Source: Parafilimonas sp.
Lineage (GTDB): Bacteria > Bacteroidota > Bacteroidia > Chitinophagales > Chitinophagaceae
Direction of reading: 5' to 3'
Assembly: GCA_023251275.1 (NCBI GenBank)
Contig: JAHEZC010000051.1
Location: 1 to 9,612, forward strand
Length of the DNA: 9,612 nucleotides
Shown here one piece after another: positions 6,904 through 9,612 of the stretch. How positions within the stretch are numbered: position 1 is the stretch's first letter; every line of letters begins with the position of its first letter. Below the pieces are notes generated by a model. It saw only the letters and a program-made list of their open reading frames with translations, had not been told where the DNA came from and searched no databases. The translations under genes and the position numbers were made by a program.

Positions 6904-7553
6904 AAAAAATATTTATCATAGCCTTTTTAGCAGCAGTTTCCGCTTTGGTAAGTTGCAGTGATGTGAAACGTAAGCCAGGCTTGATTTATATGCCTGATAT
7001 GGCTTACAGCCGGGCTTATGAAACTTATGCTGAAAGAGATTCAAATTCGTTTACTACTGACCTGAAAGAAGCCGACCAGAAGATTTTTTATAATAACATG
7101 CCCGTGCCGGGAACTGTAGCACGGGGAGAAGAAATGCCTTTCTTATTGACAAAAGATATTACGGGTGATTCAACTAACTATGTTGCATCAAAGCAAATTC
7201 TGAACCCCTTGCCTCTTCTTGACTCAATACAATCAAAGGAAGCGGAAAGGTTATACCTTATATATTGCGGCATTTGTCACGGATCAAAATTAGATGGGAA
7301 CGGGCCGCTGTATAAAGATGGACAGGGACCTTTTCCTGCCGCTCCGAAAAACCTTAAAACTGATCCGCTTACTGTCAATATGCCCGATGGACAAATGTTT
7401 TATTCAGTTACTTATGGTAAAAACCTGATGGGCAGCTATGCATCGCAAATCAGCAGAAAGCAACGGTGGATGATTATACATTATATAAAAGCGCAACAGG
7501 CAATTGCCAAACAGACAGCGGCACCTGCAGGTAATGCAGCGGCAACAAAATAA
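6900..7553 (+). CDS. actE: ACIII monohaem cytochrome c lipoprotein subunit ActE
   Basis: This is the monohaem cytochrome c subunit of ACIII, a periplasmic lipid-anchored protein that relays electrons outward from the complex. From ATG 6900 it has 217 residues. A lipoprotein signal peptide (MKKIFIIAFLAAVSALVSC) carries the lipobox LVSC with lipidated Cys19, followed by Ser20 and Asp21. Residues 24-110 form a lead-in region typical of ActE (PGLIYMPDMAYSRAYETY). The class I cytochrome c fold has CGICH at 123-127, a GDG-like GNGP segment, and Met177 (KNLMGSYASQI) as probable sixth ligand. The tail (199-217) is Ala/Pro-rich and probably flexible. The reading frame also extends upstream to a TTG at 6867 inside actD, but that start would put eleven polar residues before the signal peptide, so ATG 6900 is preferred. 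It lies 19 bases after actD and 33 before actF. Confidence 0.94.
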   Translation: MKKIFIIAFLAAVSALVSCSDVKRKPGLIYMPDMAYSRAYETYAERDSNSFTTDLKEADQKIFYNNMPVPGTVARGEEMPFLLTKDITGDSTNYVASKQILNPLPLLDSIQSKEAERLYLIYCGICHGSKLDGNGPLYKDGQGPFPAAPKNLKTDPLTVNMPDGQMFYSVTYGKNLMGSYASQISRKQRWMIIHYIKAQQAIAKQTAAPAGNAAATK

Positions 7554-7586
7554 GAAAAAACATTCGTCAATGATAAAAGCATTACA

Positions 7587-8825
7587 ATGGCATCTATAAA
7601 AGAGCAATTTGAAATACCCGGCAAAATGAGGACATGGTCAATAGCTTTGATCTGTGTGGGATTGCTTGCGTTGATTATTGGATTTGCTACAAAAGGAATA
7701 AGCACCGACCAGCATCAGAAAGATATTTTTTGGGGAACCCTGATGTACAACAGCATTTATTTTCTTCTTATTTGTAACGGAAGTATGTTTTTCATTTGTG
7801 CCACAACGCTTGCAATGGGGGGATGGCAGGTCGTTTTTCGACGTGTACCCGAGGCAATTTCTACTATGGTACCCATTTTTGGGCTTATCGCTTTTGTGAT
7901 ATTGATGTACATTGTTTTTGGCATGGGATCCCATACACATATTTATCACTGGCTCGACAAAGATGCAGTGACAAATGATGAAATCTTAAAAGGCAAAAGC
8001 GGGTTTCTCAACCCAGGCTTTTTCCTGCTGTGGACCGTATTAGCGATTGGTCTTTGGAGTTTATTGGGCTGGAGAATGCGTAAATTGAGCAGTGAAGCAG
8101 ACGATCCCGCATTAGCAAACCAGGATGCAGGGAAGAGTTTTATCTGGAGAAATACAGTTACTGCTTCCTTATTCATTGTATGGTTTGGCTTAACGGTTGC
8201 TTCAACCGTTCCATGGCTTTGGTTAATGAGCATTGACCCCCATTGGTATAGTACCATGTATAGCTGGTACACATTTGCAAGTTCTTTTGTAGCGGGTATA
8301 TCTTTAGTCGCTTTATGGATTATTTATCTTAAAAACAAGGGTTACCTCGCATACACTACGGAAGAGCATCTTCATGATATCGGCAAGTTTATGTTTGCCT
8401 TTTCCATCTTCTGGACTTATCTCTGGTTTTCGCAATACATGCTTATATGGTATGCCAATATGAGTGAAGAAACAGTTTACTTTAAGCACAGGGTCGAAGG
8501 TGCTTATAAGGGCATTTTTTTCCTGAACATAATTATCAATTTTGTTTGCCCTATCTTAATTTTGATGAAACGGTCTGCAAAAAGAAATTATACGTTAATG
8601 ACTTTTATGGCAGTATTGATCATTTTTGGTCACTGGATTGATTTTTACCAGATGGTGATGGGGAGTGTAAGGCCTGAGGATGCGGGTCTAAGCTGGCTGG
8701 ATTTCGGCATTGCTTTCCTTTTTGTCGGACTAATGATTTTCTTTGTCGGGAAAGCGCTTGCAAAAAAGCCTTTGCTTCCTGTATATCATCCTTTCGTAAA
8801 AGAAAGTGTTATTCACTATACATAA
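7587..8825 (+). CDS. actF: ACIII NrfD-like integral membrane subunit ActF
   Basis: This is the second large membrane subunit of ACIII, a divergent paralogue of ActC with the NrfD-like fold. It is thought to have no quinol site of its own and may contribute to a proton path, which is still debated. The 412-residue protein has about ten helices, roughly at 17-35, 52-76, 93-112, 143-164, 188-210, 224-247, 268-289, 308-327, 335-353 and 369-389. Polar residues in or at the membrane include His116/His118/His121 (GSHTHIYHW), the segment TEEHLHDIGKFMFAFS (258-273), Glu294-Glu295 (NMSEETVYFK) and His349/Asp352 (GHWIDFY). These are typical of ActF. It starts 33 bases after actE. ATG 7587 is chosen because it begins the family's short N-terminal arm; another ATG at 7570 is in a different frame. 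Only 37 bases separate it from coxB, with no terminator, so the oxidase genes are likely on the same transcript. Confidence 0.94.
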   Translation: MASIKEQFEIPGKMRTWSIALICVGLLALIIGFATKGISTDQHQKDIFWGTLMYNSIYFLLICNGSMFFICATTLAMGGWQVVFRRVPEAISTMVPIFGLIAFVILMYIVFGMGSHTHIYHWLDKDAVTNDEILKGKSGFLNPGFFLLWTVLAIGLWSLLGWRMRKLSSEADDPALANQDAGKSFIWRNTVTASLFIVWFGLTVASTVPWLWLMSIDPHWYSTMYSWYTFASSFVAGISLVALWIIYLKNKGYLAYTTEEHLHDIGKFMFAFSIFWTYLWFSQYMLIWYANMSEETVYFKHRVEGAYKGIFFLNIIINFVCPILILMKRSAKRNYTLMTFMAVLIIFGHWIDFYQMVMGSVRPEDAGLSWLDFGIAFLFVGLMIFFVGKALAKKPLLPVYHPFVKESVIHYT

Positions 8826-8862
8826 GAAATAAATATTTGAACAGATAAATTTCCGATATATC

Positions 8863-9612
8863 ATGTCAATGTTTTTTACCATCGCAGTGATCGTGCTTGT
8901 TTACCTGATTATTTTTCAGATAACCAAGGCCAGCGAATATGTGGCAGTATTGAAAGGGGAGGAAAAAACGCGGAAGGAACACAATAAGCTCAATGGTTTT
9001 TTCATGATTGCTTTCCTTATTGCGGGATTGATTGCTGTGTACTGGTGCAATAAATTATTGGTGGATAAAACACTAATGGTGCATGAATCAGCCAGTGTGC
9101 AGGGGGAGAAGGTTGATTCCATGCTGAAAATAACATTGATTATTACAGGCGTCGTTTTCTTTATTACCCAGATAATTTTATTCGGCTTTGCGTGGAAATA
9201 CCAGGAAAATGATAAACGTAAGGCTTTTTATTATACCCATAACAATTCTCTTGAAGTAATCTGGACAGTGATTCCCGCAATTGCACTGACGGTTTTGGTT
9301 GTAGTCGGCCTGCGCAACTGGTTTTCGTTTACCGGTGAGGCGCCGGATAAAGCTATGCAGGTAGAAGTCACCGGCAAACAATTTGGCTGGATATTCCGCT
9401 ACCCTGGAAGTGATGGCACGTTTGGGAAAAAATATTACCAGATGATTGATGCCGCTTCTAATTCACTTGGCCTTATCTGGACTGATACAACAATTGAAAA
9501 GCCAAACAGGCTGCCATTGAATTTGAAAGATGATGCTGCCAGCCACGATGATATTGTACTGGAACAAACGATGTATATTGTCAAAGGGAAACCTGTAAAG
9601 TTAATTATAGGT
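8863..9612 (+). CDS. coxB: Cytochrome c oxidase subunit II, N-terminal part (cut by window end)
   Basis: This is subunit II of a haem-copper oxidase, which accepts electrons from cytochrome c through a CuA centre and passes them to subunit I. From ATG 8863 the frame is open for exactly 250 codons to the window edge, so the C-terminus is missing. Four hydrophobic segments are seen (about 3-22, 45-62, 88-110 and 130-150). The last two are the usual helical hairpin of subunit II and contain the hallmark NNSLEVIWTVIPAI (127-140). The first two are an N-terminal addition. The cupredoxin domain then starts (VEVTGKQFGWIFRYPG, 167-182). The CuA ligands (His, Cys-x3-Cys, His, Met) would lie beyond 9612 and cannot be checked, nor can a fused cytochrome c domain. 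ATG 8869 is an alternative start two codons later. It lies 37 bases after actF, matching the act-cox arrangement known in Bacteroidota. Confidence 0.93.
   Translation, partial: MSMFFTIAVIVLVYLIIFQITKASEYVAVLKGEEKTRKEHNKLNGFFMIAFLIAGLIAVYWCNKLLVDKTLMVHESASVQGEKVDSMLKITLIITGVVFFITQIILFGFAWKYQENDKRKAFYYTHNNSLEVIWTVIPAIALTVLVVVGLRNWFSFTGEAPDKAMQVEVTGKQFGWIFRYPGSDGTFGKKYYQMIDAASNSLGLIWTDTTIEKPNRLPLNLKDDAASHDDIVLEQTMYIVKGKPVKLIIG

Noticed and set aside
7638..8272. Minus-strand open frames opposite actF (7638-7949 and 7946-8272)
   Set aside because: Both are antisense to conserved membrane helices and show no signal, domain or initiation site.
1..9612. CRISPR arrays, insertion sequences, tRNA or rRNA genes, prophage or defence genes
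   Set aside because: No regularly spaced repeats, transposase motifs, terminal inverted repeats or RNA-gene signatures are seen; almost the whole window is a respiratory operon.

Overview
The window carries one respiratory gene cluster, all on the plus strand. It encodes Alternative Complex III (ACIII, the quinol:cytochrome c / electron-acceptor oxidoreductase) in the order actA-actB-actC-actD-actE-actF. The start of a cytochrome c oxidase subunit II gene (coxB) follows and runs off the right edge. Several features point to a member of the Bacteroidota, perhaps of the Chitinophagaceae type: DNA of roughly 40% G+C, weak or absent Shine-Dalgarno sequences, a Bacteroidota-like -7 promoter element (TAnnTTTG) upstream of actA, the act-cox gene order, and the extended-Tat form of ActB. 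The genus cannot be told from this window.

Layout: 1-260 is an AT-rich non-coding leader with a candidate hairpin terminator (100-138) and a candidate promoter (207-214). Then come actA (261-1502), actB (1591-4716), actC (4780-6219), actD (6290-6880), actE (6900-7553), actF (7587-8825) and coxB (8863 to the window end, partial). Gaps inside the cluster are 19 to 88 bases, with no convincing terminator and no strand change, so co-transcription is likely.

How the genes work together (from knowledge of the family): ActC and ActF are NrfD-like ten-helix membrane proteins, and ActC is the one usually assigned the quinol site. Electrons pass through the iron-sulfur clusters of ActB, then the multihaem ActA and the monohaem ActE, and reach a cytochrome c or the neighbouring haem-copper oxidase. 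ActD is a two-helix structural subunit. The adjacent coxB fits an ACIII-oxidase supercomplex such as the one known from Flavobacterium johnsoniae.

This is core energy metabolism, not an accessory or defence island, and I see no wholly new system. The points most worth a second look are an extra monohaem cytochrome c domain at the N-terminus of ActA (six CXXCH motifs in all), a Thr in place of a cluster Cys in ActB, a short stable hairpin with duplicated TTAGGG just before the actB start, a five-codon mini-ORF overlapping the actE start, and a mini-ORF plus hairpin in the far upstream leader.
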